64,000 nt of DNA from Darksidea phi (Eukaryota; Ascomycota; Dothideomycetes; Pleosporales; Lentitheciaceae). The notes under the pieces are model-generated. The model was given only the letters and a program-made list of their open reading frames with translations, was not told where the DNA came from and did no database searches. The stretch spans positions 124,001 to 188,000 of the forward strand of contig JASJFT010000018.1 in NCBI GenBank assembly GCA_030770425.1, given 5' to 3'. Below, piece by piece: positions 46,938-57,750 of the stretch. Positions within the stretch are counted from its first letter, which is position 1. Each line of letters opens with the position of its first letter. The position numbers were made by a program, and so were the translations under genes.

Positions 46938-48119
46938 GTACGAGGCTAGTAATCTAGGAAAGAATATAACGTCTATTATTAGCTACGCAATTAACACGTT
47001 AGGCAAAGCATGCGTAACCAAAGAAGGCCATCTTCTATATAAGTATAATTATTACCCCAGACTGACTGGGTACGGCTAAAGCAAAGAGCTAAGCTATAGG
47101 ATGGTCAAATCCACGGGTTCTGCTTTGAAAAGGGAGATCGCCCAGGCGTCGCACACTCGCGCATAGTGGCAAGCACGCAATTCACGCAATTCTCCGTCGG
47201 TGAGTTTAACTGCTGCGATGAAAACGCTGTAGGTTCCATTCGAGAATATATGGATCTGTGCCCTAAAGGTAGACTGGGGCGAGAGGACGGCCAGTGGCCA
47301 GAAGAAAGAAAGTGGCGAGATGTTTGAGGGAAGAACTGGAAACGCTCGCTGGTTGATTGGTAGGGAAAATGATTAGATAGTATACCACTTATGCAATCAG
47401 TGCTACTCGCTTGATTACGCCTCCTGGAGCAAATCCACCCCCAGGAACCGGGTTAAATGAATTCCAACGGCTGCGATAGCTTCTCTCGGTACCAGTCTAT
47501 CGTGACACAGTCTTCTTTCGTACAGACCAGAGGCGTAGAAAGGCTTAAGTCTTGTGCGAGCTGAACGTGCTTTCAAAAGGATGTGGCATCCTGCGCATTC
47601 AATATTTCGGGTTCATATTCAGAAGGCATGAATACCGTTAAATGATTTTGGGTGCTCGCACAGCCCAGTGTGGCCGGAAAAGGGTCTCGCATAGTAGATT
47701 CTGGAGGTTTTCCGCGTTGATTTGGCCGAGTCAAGTTGAAGGGCCATAGAGTTGGAGTCTTCCTACTAGCTCCGTACGCAGCCATATGCTCTGCCACTAC
47801 AAGCACACTACGGTACATTATCGCACGATAAAAGATCGTGTCACCACTATTTGGCGTAACTTGTACATATTGCGCCAAGAAGTAGTGCCTAAGGCAATTT
47901 TCTTTTCTTTCGAGATTTTCAATCGTCCAAGCTCAGCCACAGCCACGTGTCTAACGTTACTGGTGTGCAGCCTCCTGCCCCACCATCATCGCCATCTTTG
48001 CAAGTATTCTTCAATAAACTCGTCAGCCAGCACAAACGCAGACTTTTTACTACTTAGTCTCTCTACATCTTACCCGCTAACCGTTCTCTTTGCTATAGTA
48101 CTCTGATGAGCTGCTCCTC
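46938..48119. other. Intergenic, 1.18 kb, partly TA-rich
   Basis: 46940-47090 is TA-rich with RIP-like character and may be the decayed upstream part of the DUF3435 gene. The rest shows no gene. Confidence 0.5.
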
Positions 48120-49265
48120 ATGCGTCTTTTGCACATTGAAGCCAACGGCGACTTCAGCCTCGTCGAACATGTAGGCAACAATATCCCACCATATGCGATT
48201 CTTTCGCACACTTGGGGAGAAGATCACGATGAAGTTACCTTTAAAGATTTGATGGAAGGCATGGATAGGGGTACGAACAGGGCGGGTTATCGTAAGCTTA
48301 CCTTCTGTGGAAAGCAAGCTGCAAAGGACAATCTCCAACACTTCTGGGTGGACACATGCTGCATTGACAAATCGAGCAGCGCTGAGCTTTCAGAGGCGAT
48401 CCACTCTATGTTCCGGTGGTACCATAATGCGACCAAATGTTACGTCTATTTATCCGACGTCTCACTCAGTAGCTCCGTCGGAAACGACTCATCTTCTCAC
48501 CAGGCATGGAATCTGGCCTTTCGGCATAGCAGATGGTTTACCCGAGGCTGGACACTCCAAGAGCTTATCGCTCCAGCATATACTGAATTCTTCTCTGCAG
48601 AGGGCAAACGACTTGGTGATAAATGTTCGATGATACAAGAGATTCACGATATCACAGGAATCAGTATCCGAGCTCTGGAAGGAAGCCCTCTATCCCAGTT
48701 CAGCGTTGATGAGAGAATGGCATGGGCAAGAGGACGCGAGACGAAGCGTGAAGAGGACGCAGCGTACTCTCTGCTAGGCCTTTTCAACATCCACATGCCG
48801 CTTATATATGGAGAAGGCGGAGAAAAGGCGTTTGCTAGGCTGCAGAGAGAGATTGAAGATTCCCACGACATTCAAAAATTGGTTCGAAGAAACCAGGAAA
48901 TACTCCTTGAGACCCAACGCGTTGTACTTCGACAACATTATGTAATGGAGTCCAGCAGTGTAACTGCAACTTCGCAATTTATCGTAAGTGCTGAGCATTC
49001 CGGGTACAGTCGAAACTATTTACTGACGCCGGAATAGATCATTAAAATCATGTTGCCATTCCTGACTACGGCTCTTATATTCGCTATACCAGAGCCGTTC
49101 GGAGGTTTCCACCGAACCGGGGCGACTTTCGTAGCCTGCCTTGTGGTTTTTACAATAATGATTCATTTTGGTGTCTGGATAGCTCGGGGCGCCAGCCGGA
49201 ACACTCCTCCTAGCCCAAGCGAAGTTAAGTCTTCTAGGAGCCATACAATACGTTTAATATCCTAA
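48120..49265 (+). CDS. HET-domain protein with two C-terminal membrane segments
   Basis: Two exons, 48120-48983 and 49038-49265; 363 aa. The start MRLLHIEANGDFSLVE and the blocks PPYAILSHTWG, FWVDTCCIDKSS, CYVYLSDVS, WFTRGWTLQELIAP and EEDAAYSLLGLFNIHMPLIYGEG are the classical HET order, complete in this copy. The intron (54 bp, GTAAGT...AATAG) is a multiple of three and can be read through only to a stop, so splicing is needed to reach the tail. Exon 2 adds two hydrophobic stretches (MLPFLTTALIFAI, about 293-305, and ATFVACLVVFTIMIHFGVWI, about 319-338). Membrane anchoring of a HET effector is inferred. HET proteins act in heterokaryon incompatibility. Confidence 0.85.
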
Positions 49266-49752
49266 TTCCTACACAGATGTCACTGAAGTATAACGGCTCC
49301 AGGCTTAACGTTAGCCCTATAGAGCGAGAAGCAGTATAACGAGTCACTTTTCCCTGTAGACCTTTAGAGCCGCGGTACGTCAAATAGATTTACTTCTCGT
49401 GAACGTAGCTAAATTCTACAGTTGCTGTTCCTGTTCCTTAAGCATGTTATACCGGGGGCTAAGGCATCATCTCTATAGGCCCGAAGAAGACACTACAAGT
49501 AATCTTGCTACGAATTCTAGATTGACTGTCGGTGCTGTTGTAACTAGAACACAAAACATCCATAAAACACAACTTTACTGTTCAATCAACTATTTCAACT
49601 CCTTATCGTAATTGGCATACTTAGTGCCCCACGTTAGGATCCAATAATTAAAAGCCTGATTTAATCATACTGCTTATCCTTTAATTATTGTAATCATTTA
49701 CCCTTTTGATAGGACCCTCCGCAATTCTCACTAGTACGCGTCACCTTCGGAC
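49266..49752. other. TA-rich intergenic, 0.49 kb
   Basis: TA-rich, probably decayed repeat DNA next to the LINE fragment. No recognisable product. Confidence 0.5.
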
Positions 49753-50508
49753 TCAAGCGAAGAGCAGAATGCGTATACTGCAGAGCTAGAGGCAATAGCA
49801 ATGATACTGACGTGCATGCCTGATCGGCTTTACCGCCGTAAACTAATATTTACGACGAGCAATCGATCGGCTCTAGAGGCAATCACGAAACCCAGGCAAT
49901 AATGCGGGCAATGTACGATCCAGGAGGTCTATAGACAGACAGAACGGCTTCGAAAGAATGACAACACGGTTAAGATGCGGTGGGTGCCTTCCGGTGATGT
50001 AAGCTTCATACTGGGACCGAAAGCGAAGGCAGAATCGCGAAAGCAACAGAACCAGAATGCGGAGCAAGTGGGTTGTCACACCAAACTCGCTCCACTCGCG
50101 AACGGCGATCGTTCAGCTGAGGCAGAAGAGGGCTCTACCCGATGGGGTAGGTGGCTTCGCGAAACGAGTTGACAAGGCGCTACCAGGCGAGTACAGTCTT
50201 ACACTATATGATGCACTGAAGCGGCGTGAATCCGATGTTCTCTCGCAGCTTCAAACGGGAATGGCGAGGGCTAGCAGATACTTATATAGGATAGGACAAA
50301 TGTGTACGATTGCGGCAAGGAAGAAGAAAGCATAGAACATTTCCTGTTCAGATGTGGAAAATGGGATACGCAAAGGGAATGCATGCGAAAGGTTGATCGG
50401 ACAAAGATTGGGATCTCTCGTTCTTTCTCAGAGGCAAAGAAACATCGGATAGGAAGAAATGGGCACCAAACATTCAAGCGGTGCGGGCGACGATCAAATT
50501 TGCGATAG
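49753..50508 (+). mobile_element. 5'-truncated, dead non-LTR retrotransposon (LINE, RNase H and C-terminal zinc motif)
   Basis: The plus strand encodes an RNase H-like segment (EEQNAYTAELEAIAMIL, then FTTSNRSALEAI), a frame-interrupted stretch with RWVPSG, and after a frame change DCGKEEESIEHFLFRC..W, the C-terminal zinc-like motif of fungal LINEs (Tad-like). Endonuclease and reverse transcriptase are missing. In the FTTSNRSAL block the Asp expected in TDSxxAL is replaced, so the RNase H site is lost. At least one stop sits where relatives have Gln. Confidence 0.75.
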
Positions 50509-50929
50509 GTACAGGGAGGTCGTTCGCAATATAGAGATGATAACACAATATGCTGACAGCTCACACCGAGCGAAAACAGCAGAGAAATACTAACATAAAA
50601 AGTGCCACAAGATGACGGATCAGCCTTCAGCTGCCGAGGATGGGATGCTGAACACTTGGAGAATGTTGCCTTCAAGCAGACCTGTTACAGGATCGAATGG
50701 GGCAAGAGCAATGGAAAGAAGATGAAGGAGGTGGAGCTTGTGTGTACTTTGTCTAGAACGGAAATAGATAGCGTATGGATCCTATAGAGACGTATCCTCC
50801 CGGGCGGAATACAATTCATTCATTCTAGGGGCCCCATCATCCGCCAGAACCGGGCTCTTCACCCAACGTCATATCTCACTGGTTGACAGCCATCTCCCCA
50901 CCGCTGAGCCAATGATTTCCAGCGCATCC
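50509..50929. other. Intergenic, 0.42 kb
   Basis: Probable 3' tail of the LINE and 3' flank of the secreted protein. Nothing else seen. Confidence 0.5.
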
Positions 50930-51328
50930 TTAACCGCACTCCGCTTTAAAGCTCGCCGAACCCGTCACTTCAAGCAATGGCTGCAAGCAACCCTCAGGAT
51001 CGGCGCTTGTCAAGATATCAATGATGCCGTCGTCGTTGCAGCTGTCGTTGTTGTAGATGTACACCGAGCATCCTTCGCGGATATCTCCGCTCGTGTAGGA
51101 GCCAAAGGATCCGTTCCGAATTCCTTGCGTACATTTCTGCGACCCGCTACCGCTGTACGAGTCGCGTGCTCCCGTGCATCGCTCACTGCTTTGGTAGACG
51201 CTGAACGACCACGCCACGTCTTGGCGGGCGGTGAGAGAGGACGATGTAGGATTTCGGCTCATGTGGACGGCCGCGGAGGTGCCGATGCTGACCAGTGGGG
51301 CGATGGCAAAGAGGATTGCGGACTTCAT
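50930..51328 (-). CDS. Small secreted cysteine-rich protein, effector-like
   Basis: Single exon, 132 aa from ATG 51328 (MKSAILFAIAPLVSIG). A signal peptide covers about the first 20 residues. The mature part has six Cys (SSERCTG, SQKCTQG, REGCSVY, DSCNDD, PEGCLQ and the penultimate residue of the protein), enough for three disulfides, and a conserved-looking Gly/Ser/Tyr-rich middle. A LTARQ-type site near 50 could be a Kex2-like or signal-adjacent cut. No family recognised. Its setting among transposon debris is typical of fast-evolving effectors, but function is not known. Confidence 0.75.
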   Translation of the reverse strand: MKSAILFAIAPLVSIGTSAAVHMSRNPTSSSLTARQDVAWSFSVYQSSERCTGARDSYSGSGSQKCTQGIRNGSFGSYTSGDIREGCSVYIYNNDSCNDDGIIDILTSADPEGCLQPLLEVTGSASFKAECG

Positions 51329-52372
51329 TTTTCGGTTATATGCGTTTGCCTGGAGGATTGGAACTTGAGGATTTTGCAAATTGCGCTGTTATGGTGGACT
51401 AGATGTGTGTGTAGGTATGTGTAGAGTTTCTATGGAGATGCTGAGCTTGATGAGTTGGGTTGATGAGAACGATGGCCTGGCTTTTATATGCATCTCGGCC
51501 GTCCAGCTTGTTCGCGCCACCGTGTACGCTCGTGAGATGATGTAGTTGATCAACAGACCAAACGCCTCGATGACGCGACGCTAAGCAATGCACTGCGACG
51601 AAGAAATCAGGCGAGAAACATTGCTGAGCCCATGATCATGTAGATTTACCACGTCATGGTAAACATTGTATGCCTTGCTCCTGAAGGATTACATTGCCCA
51701 GGCTTCACCCCCATTCCCCCTTCCACGACACACTCACATAATAGGAAGGATCCTATTCGACGATTCAAGGTTTGGTCACCCTGTGGGGTCCATAAAGAGA
51801 AGAAGTTTGTTCACCTGCATCAATCGTGTACGCGGGTCGCAAATAGACATTTACTTAGCAGCTGATCCCAATGACGTGGAGTGCGACCTATAACATGGAC
51901 AGTCCATACGCAGCCCCTTGTCTTACCACCAATCAGCTTGCCACCAAGGTAATCCTCAACTCCGCCTCGTATACGTATTCCAGCTCTAGTAAGCTCTTGT
52001 GTAGCTGTCGATCACCAGGTGTCTCGGAGGATATTCACTGCCTCAGCTGCCTGCAGCCCACGCGGCCCCCAAGCCCGCCGCCAAGATGAAAGCACCAGGT
52101 GACTAGCGAGGGTAGGTATTTTGACAGAAACCGGCCATGTTGCCGTCGTGTACGTCCTCTCCTTGCGGATCGGGATAAGTCGCAAAGGGGGCACTGATCG
52201 GTCATTGTAACGTTAGAAGTAATGAATTGCACTAAGGCTCCTACAATCAGCTTGAAAAGATGTTCGAAATCTTCTTAATTCAGGTGTAATTGAATATAGT
52301 AGTGATTTGTTTGCGTTAAAATCAGTCGATTTGTTTAAGATCGCTGATCTCCAATTCCATGTGATACGTCGC
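51329..52372. other. Intergenic, 1.04 kb
   Basis: No supported gene between the secreted protein and the ankyrin gene. Confidence 0.5.
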
Positions 52373-53164
52373 CTAACGTCCGTGCTCTCCTCCTAGAACC
52401 TCCATCATCTCTGACATATCCTTCCCCTGTAGCCCCATCTGCTTAGCGAGCTCGATAGCCGTGGCGCCACTGGCATCAGCGGCATTGGGGTCGGCGCCAC
52501 CGTGGCGCAGCAGAATTCTGGCCACGCCGGCGTGGCCAGTACTGACGGCGACATGGAGAGGCGACGCGCCGGTCCCCATGGCGGCGGGGTCGGCGTCGGG
52601 ACGGGCGCCGCGCTCCAGGAGACGGCGGAGCATGGGCTCATTGCCGCGTCGGGCGGCGGCAGCCAGCGCGCCTGAGCGCTCCAGGCGGGCACCGTGTTGT
52701 AGCAGCAAGTCGATTGCGGTGGGGTCGGCGTAGAGCGCCGCCACGAGCGCGAGCGGGAAGGCGGCTGCGTCCGGGTCCTGATTCGGGTCGGCGCCGGCCT
52801 CGAGTAGGAACCGTAGGTACTCGACCTTCTGCTGCCCCATGCACGCCACGATGAGAGGCGTGCCGCGCCTATCGAAGTGCATGTTGATCAAAGAGGGATC
52901 CCGGGCGAGCAGGGCCGCGAAGATGGGGATTGAGCCCGTGTTGACCGCAGCTCGGACAATCTCCTCGTTCAGAGGAACAGAGGGGTACTGTGCCAATAGG
53001 AAAGTGACGACGTCAAGATGGGAGCTTTTCGCAGCTGTCGTCAAAAGGTTCTGGATGGTCTCTTCCGATGGAGACTCTTGCCCGTCCGTAAGCAGGGTCC
53101 TCAACTGGTCAACGTCTCCTGCCGAAGCTGCGGTGATAAACGAGTCCTCGAGATCAGGCGTCAT
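52373..53164 (-). CDS. Ankyrin-repeat protein
   Basis: Single exon, 263 aa, ATG at 53164. About seven ankyrin units can be read; clear ones are GTPLIVACMGQQKVEYLRFLLEAGADPN and ASPLHVAVSTGHAGVARILLRHGG (given here with their conserved ends), with TAIELAKQMG as the last, degenerate unit. No other domain. Such small intronless ankyrin proteins are usually soluble scaffolds, and the partner is unknown. The central third (52450-52850) is much more GC-rich than its surroundings, unlike the TA-rich relics next to it. Confidence 0.88.
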   Translation of the reverse strand: MTPDLEDSFITAASAGDVDQLRTLLTDGQESPSEETIQNLLTTAAKSSHLDVVTFLLAQYPSVPLNEEIVRAAVNTGSIPIFAALLARDPSLINMHFDRRGTPLIVACMGQQKVEYLRFLLEAGADPNQDPDAAAFPLALVAALYADPTAIDLLLQHGARLERSGALAAAARRGNEPMLRRLLERGARPDADPAAMGTGASPLHVAVSTGHAGVARILLRHGGADPNAADASGATAIELAKQMGLQGKDMSEMMEVLGGEHGR

Positions 53165-54206
53165 GTTTGCGAGCTTTATGCGTAGGGAGTTTGAATATTT
53201 GGTGGTGTAGCAGGTATGGTTGAAACTCGGGGGAGGCGCCGGGATTTGAATACGTTTTCTGCGTTATCTGGTCGATCTTTGTACTTTATTGGCGTTCTGT
53301 TCTGATGGAAGTTGGCGTAATACACGAAACACCTTGTCCTTCAGTCTTTATTGAAGTGTCCAGAATCGTGACGAGGTCTAGTTTTAGGATAAAATGTTGC
53401 TGGATGTTTAACTAATTGGCGCCCCCATGTAAGCTGCGATTGCCACCTCGCTTTCTGGCGGTACAGAGTTCTAGTTATGAGGTCATGAAGGGCTGTGCAC
53501 ATTAATGGTTGCACAATGACACATATATACTGACTAGGCTGCGAACACCACGCGGAAACAAAAATAGATCTTAGGAAACCCCGCGTTTATACGCAGCCCT
53601 CGCTGCTGACTTGCATTCTGTCTTGCATCCTTTGGATCCTGCTGACTTCCATCCCAATTGTCCTTGTGCTATTGTAGTGATGATCCATATCGTCATTGTA
53701 ATACCGTGATGTCGATCCACATCGTTCATTGTAATCCTGTGATGACGACGGTGCCTATATATATAATGGCAATGAGGTTAGCTCAACTGACGATCGCCTA
53801 GGCTCTGGTTTTACAATCTCGATCGTGATAACTAGAGCAGGGATTTTGGATGGGTGACAGTCGGGCTGAAACAATCTTACCGGCCAAGATGGACTGGGGA
53901 TTTGGATGGCAGATGAGGAGGCTTTAAACCATGCCTATGGAGACTGCTCGTATCTGCGCCACGAAGCCTCCATCCCATTACTCTTACATGCTTCTTAGTA
54001 CTGTTCAAAGGTATTATAAAGATGGTTGAAGGGCCACCTCTTTTCCACTTCGGAAAGGTCAAGACATCAATCAAAGCAACATCGCTACCTCTCTACAGCC
54101 ACCCAACCATCTTCCTTTAAGGCGACTCTTCCGTTAAGACAACTCTTCCATTAAGACAACCAAAAATCATATTCCCTCTGGACATACACTCTACGAGCAA
54201 GTCACA
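53165..54206. other. Intergenic, 1.04 kb
   Basis: Upstream region of the ankyrin gene and of the secreted protein. Near 53680-53750 a short near-duplicate occurs (GATGATCCATATCGTCATTG and TGTCGATCCACATCGTTCATTG). Near 54120-54165 two imperfect copies of a CTCTTCCNTTAAGACAAC unit sit in the leader. Confidence 0.55.
54012..54020 (+). promoter_or_regulatory. TATA-like box of the secreted protein gene
   Basis: TATTATAAA lies about 190 bp before the ATG at 54207, followed by a CT-rich leader. Confidence 0.4.
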
Positions 54207-54725
54207 ATGAGATTCTCGAGCATCATCTCCACCGCCATTCTCTTGGTCTCCCCAAGCATCACCTTGGCAGCGCCGGCAGGGCATAACTTACAGCGTCGGG
54301 ATTGCCCATCTGTCGAAACCATTCAGAAGTGGATTCAGGACAACGCAAGCGTTGGCGAAAACACCATCTTCTACACCGCAGGTGCCAAGCAGGAGCAAGC
54401 CAAGGCCTTTGCGGACACGGTCAACGGCCAGTACTGGGGCAAAGTTTTCGGCGATCAATATCTCGACTGGCTTGGTGAATGTGGTGCGGGCGCGGAACAG
54501 GACAAGTTGTTTCCCCGCATGGGCGAAGCCCTGGCTAAGGAGTCCAAGTCGACAGCCTATGTTATGATGTTGAAGGGAAAGCCGATCGCCGACTTTTGGA
54601 AGAACTACGAGTATCCATCACTTAACGAGAACGGTGTCAAGATCGTTGCCGTCAATGCTGAGGACTTTAACGATAAAAAGGATTACGTACATGACCAGCC
54701 CTTCAAGCGCGCCTTTATGGCATGA
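54207..54725 (+). CDS. Small secreted protein, unknown function
   Basis: Single exon, 172 aa. A signal peptide (about 1-21, ending LAAPA) is followed by a short Kex2-like dibasic site in LQRRDCPS. The mature domain has CPSVETIQKWIQDNAS, TIFYTAGAKQEQAKAFA, YWGKVFGDQYLDWLGECG and KLFPRMGEALAKESKSTAYVM, a compact alpha/beta pattern with two Cys (about residues 32 and 92). I have a sense of similar secreted proteins in other Dothideomycetes but cannot name a family. Probably processed and released outside the cell. Confidence 0.8.
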   Translation: MRFSSIISTAILLVSPSITLAAPAGHNLQRRDCPSVETIQKWIQDNASVGENTIFYTAGAKQEQAKAFADTVNGQYWGKVFGDQYLDWLGECGAGAEQDKLFPRMGEALAKESKSTAYVMMLKGKPIADFWKNYEYPSLNENGVKIVAVNAEDFNDKKDYVHDQPFKRAFMA

Positions 54726-54889
54726 AGCTTTACTTGACGTCATTCGGGGGCCTACCACGCAAGAGGATGCTATCGAGCAGCTAATGACGTGCCATGGGTA
54801 TACGAAACTATTAGGTCACTCGTTTAGATAGATAGAACTATAACAACAAACACTCGTTTAACACTTGCACTCCTCATGGTTATAGTTAG

Positions 54890-55333
54890 TTTTTCTCTAA
54901 TGTGTTTATTTTACTGCCTGCAAATAACGAGCCTGTAAATAACGACAACAACTCGGCCCTAAGCGCATGGTCACCTCTAAGACTCATAGGCACGGGGTTC
55001 TCGAAGCCGAGAAGCGATGCGTGATATAAAGGTTCTGCTTTTTCGTGGTGCTGATCACCGCCTAATCTGTCAGCTTCGTTCTCATTAGGATCGTTAATGT
55101 CAAGCCAACTACGGAATTGGGCCGAGTGATTAGAATTAGACAAGATGTTAATCTGCTCTTCTAGTGGATTATCCTCTTCCTCTTTTAGTCCCTCTGTTGC
55201 ATATGGCGGCCAATGTTTAGCTGCGTAGCATAGCAGTTGCAGCTAGCCCTTTAACGCAAGTAATGCTTCTAGGGCAGTACAGTCGTTAGCGAAATCGGCT
55301 TCACCTTTGCTGGCAGCAGCATCAGTTGTACAG
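54890..55333 (-). pseudogene. Relic of an ankyrin-type NLR effector C-terminus
   Basis: The minus strand encodes DCTALEALLALKG, then LLCYAAKHWPPYA, FRSWLDINDPNE and EPLYHASLLGFENPV. The spacing YAAKHW ... W.DI.DP ... PLY.AS..GF is that of the region just before and into the ankyrin repeats of fungal NACHT/NB-ARC-ankyrin proteins. A TAG stop interrupts it after LALKG, and the repeats are lost. It may be the far end of the relic at 55.8-57.8 kb, cut apart by the repeat between them, or a separate gene. Confidence 0.7.
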
Positions 55334-55544
55334 TCGCTTACAATTGCAGCTTCCGGTTTTCGCCCCTCGGCTCCCATCCCACGCCACCCCTGTCTTGCTT
55401 ACTACACACCTTTCCTCAACAGGTCTATTTACGTTACGTAACCTTGTCTCTCCTTTAGTTTATACTAACTACATAAAGGCACACAGCGACATAGTATTAC
55501 TTCTATCAGATACTAGGACTACATAGACTTATAATCCTACTGCA

Positions 55545-55805
55545 CTAGTATCATCGCAGGCAATTCTTATACTATGGGCGGTAGTGTGGGTGTGCTAACT
55601 TATCGCTATCGCTGTTGGTCTCCCAACCGTCTCAATGTTCGAAACATCACCTCGTCGCTCACGATTGACCGTACTGTGTACAGCTCTATAGCTCTATTAT
55701 CATGTATAAGGTGTGGGTATAGCACCTCTATTGTATATAAACCCCTACTGTGTTTCGTACGGACCTTATAAAGAGACTCCCACTATGCGAATCCAAATCA
55801 AATAG
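55545..55805. repeat. Dispersed repeat, copy 2, inserted in NLR relic
   Basis: Same family as 41073-41253, with about 80 extra bases after GTGTGCTA. Its right end abuts the NB-ARC relic at the LKFY codons (about 55808), where NLR homology stops abruptly, so the element appears to have landed inside that gene. Confidence 0.85.
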
Positions 55806-57750
55806 AACTTGAGTTATGCGCTGATCCCTACTCCGCTCTCTTGTAGATATATACCTACTTACGCTATGTCTAGCGGTAGGCCATCTAGTAGCTCGAGCAG
55901 ACGGTCGCTTTCGTTTATATCTATAGCATTATGATTAGCTTTACAGCGATCTCTCTATAACTTATAGTTATTTCGTAGCTTACCATACTTCCCTTTCTTA
56001 TACCGGCTTTCTAAGATGGCCCGAGCTTGCGCGGTAGCTACCTTACCTAGCCGCTACGACTTACCTAGCTGCTCTAGCCTCGCCAGCGGAGTCGTAATCA
56101 ACATAGACCTATAATCGCTGTCCGAGAAATAGCGAATGACGTCGTATACGTCTAAGTTACCACCTCATAAACTATACTTGCGGTCAACGTTATCGAAGAT
56201 AAGTAGCTACGCCGTATTATCTAGCCGCGCAAGCCAGCCCATGACCTCTTTAACTACTATATCGACGTTAATACTACCTTCAGTAGCGTATATCCTACTT
56301 GCCTCCGAGATATGGCCCCGATAGATCCTACTTACGGAGCTCGTAATACTCCGCTTAACACTATCTACGCTCCTTCCGTCTAGCCAGAACACTGCGCTGA
56401 ACCGGCGATAATGTCACCGTACAAACTCCATTACCGGTTATATCTTACCTATGCTATCTAGGCTATGTAGCACTTGTATTTTCTGTCGCTGGATTGGTGC
56501 TGGTCCTGGAAGGAGAACTTGCTCGAGCTCGGCCATTTCTGCTCGTCGATCTACGAAGGTGCGTACTTTTGGAACATAATCGAGATTGAAATGCACCAGA
56601 TACTAAGAAACTTCTAAGATCCAAGGTTAGTAGTTTTTATATCCTACAGTCTGAGAGAAGACGATCAAGACTACTTGATATATGTATGAAGATTTCGGCG
56701 ATGTGTATACTCAACAAGAAAACCTACCTCTTCTATCTTACAGCTACCTTTTTTTCTCCTAAGGTACATTACGCAACTATGCTATTATAGGGGGTATACT
56801 CTAATGATAACCTGTAAATGTCTAAAGACCGGTACAATAATAGCATCTGTAAATAACACTGACTGCAGCTGTCTTAAAAATATAGAGGATAACTTGTAGA
56901 TTCTAGCTAATCCACTACTTGCTTCTTAATAACCCCGACAAGTTTCTTAGTGAAGGCTGCCGCTGTAGCTGCCGCATACGGCTGCCATCGCTTGTTCTTA
57001 TACGAGTCCGCATAGTCGCATGTATCTTGGATCACATATCACACGTAGCTCTCGTGCTATGCAGTCTCGAAACTTGCCGTCCTTGATCACCTCGTTGCCA
57101 GACGCGATATATAGTAGATATGTGGATCTGTAGTTGTCCGAGACACTCTTTTGATATTCCGCCTAATATTGCATTTATCACATGTCTCGCCTCCAGCGTG
57201 GCCATAGGTCGACTTATATAGGTGGCTATGCTCCGTACCTGGATAGTTAAAAGTCTCCGCCATCCTAGGTTTGTTTTAGGCTATAGCCAATAAGTGCTCT
57301 GTAAGTCTATTTCCCTATATCATATGCTTTATCTTAATGTCTTGCACAGCATTCAACAACGGTCGTAGTGGTTTATTCAACGACCCCGTCCGTTTAACGC
57401 CGCGGCTTTCCATCTTGCCAAAGTCCCATTGTACTACTCCTGCCATAAGTACCTTCTGGCTGGCTAACAACTACATTCCCTAGCCGAATGTCTACCTTCG
57501 TGCTCTATACTCCTCCACCTACTCAATCATGAGCCCGATCTTGATTGGAAAGCTGCGCAGCATGTCCTTTGCGACGGTTACAGCCGGGTTGTTGCCTATC
57601 ATACCAGTAGGTAAACATGCAGCAACAACGTTATGATCCCCAATGCTGCCAAAAGTATAGCTGTTGTCGCCGTCCTTCGGCGTCGACAGAGTCTCATGCC
57701 CCTCGTCTAGCATGGAGACTAGGGTACGCAGGCTTAAGTCCCAGGCCACT
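55806..57750 (-). pseudogene. RIP-degraded PNP - NB-ARC NLR
   Basis: Reading the minus strand from 57750 leftwards: a purine-nucleoside-phosphorylase-like domain (open part 57749-57519 with MLDEGHETL, GSIGDHNVV, ACLPTGMIG; then GNVVVSQPEGTYG, LNKPLRPLLNAVQ, ASGNEVIKDGKF and [16 protein letters not shown] near 56980), then NB-ARC (FWLDGRSVDSVK at 56390, LLIFDNVDRKY near 56190, LARLEQLGKS near 56080, DRLLELLDGLPL near 55880). Many stops, mostly TAG/TAA at Gln positions, and high TA content indicate RIP. The P-loop region around 56.5-56.9 kb is too decayed to read. PNP-NB-ARC proteins are a common fungal NLR class. Confidence 0.8.
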
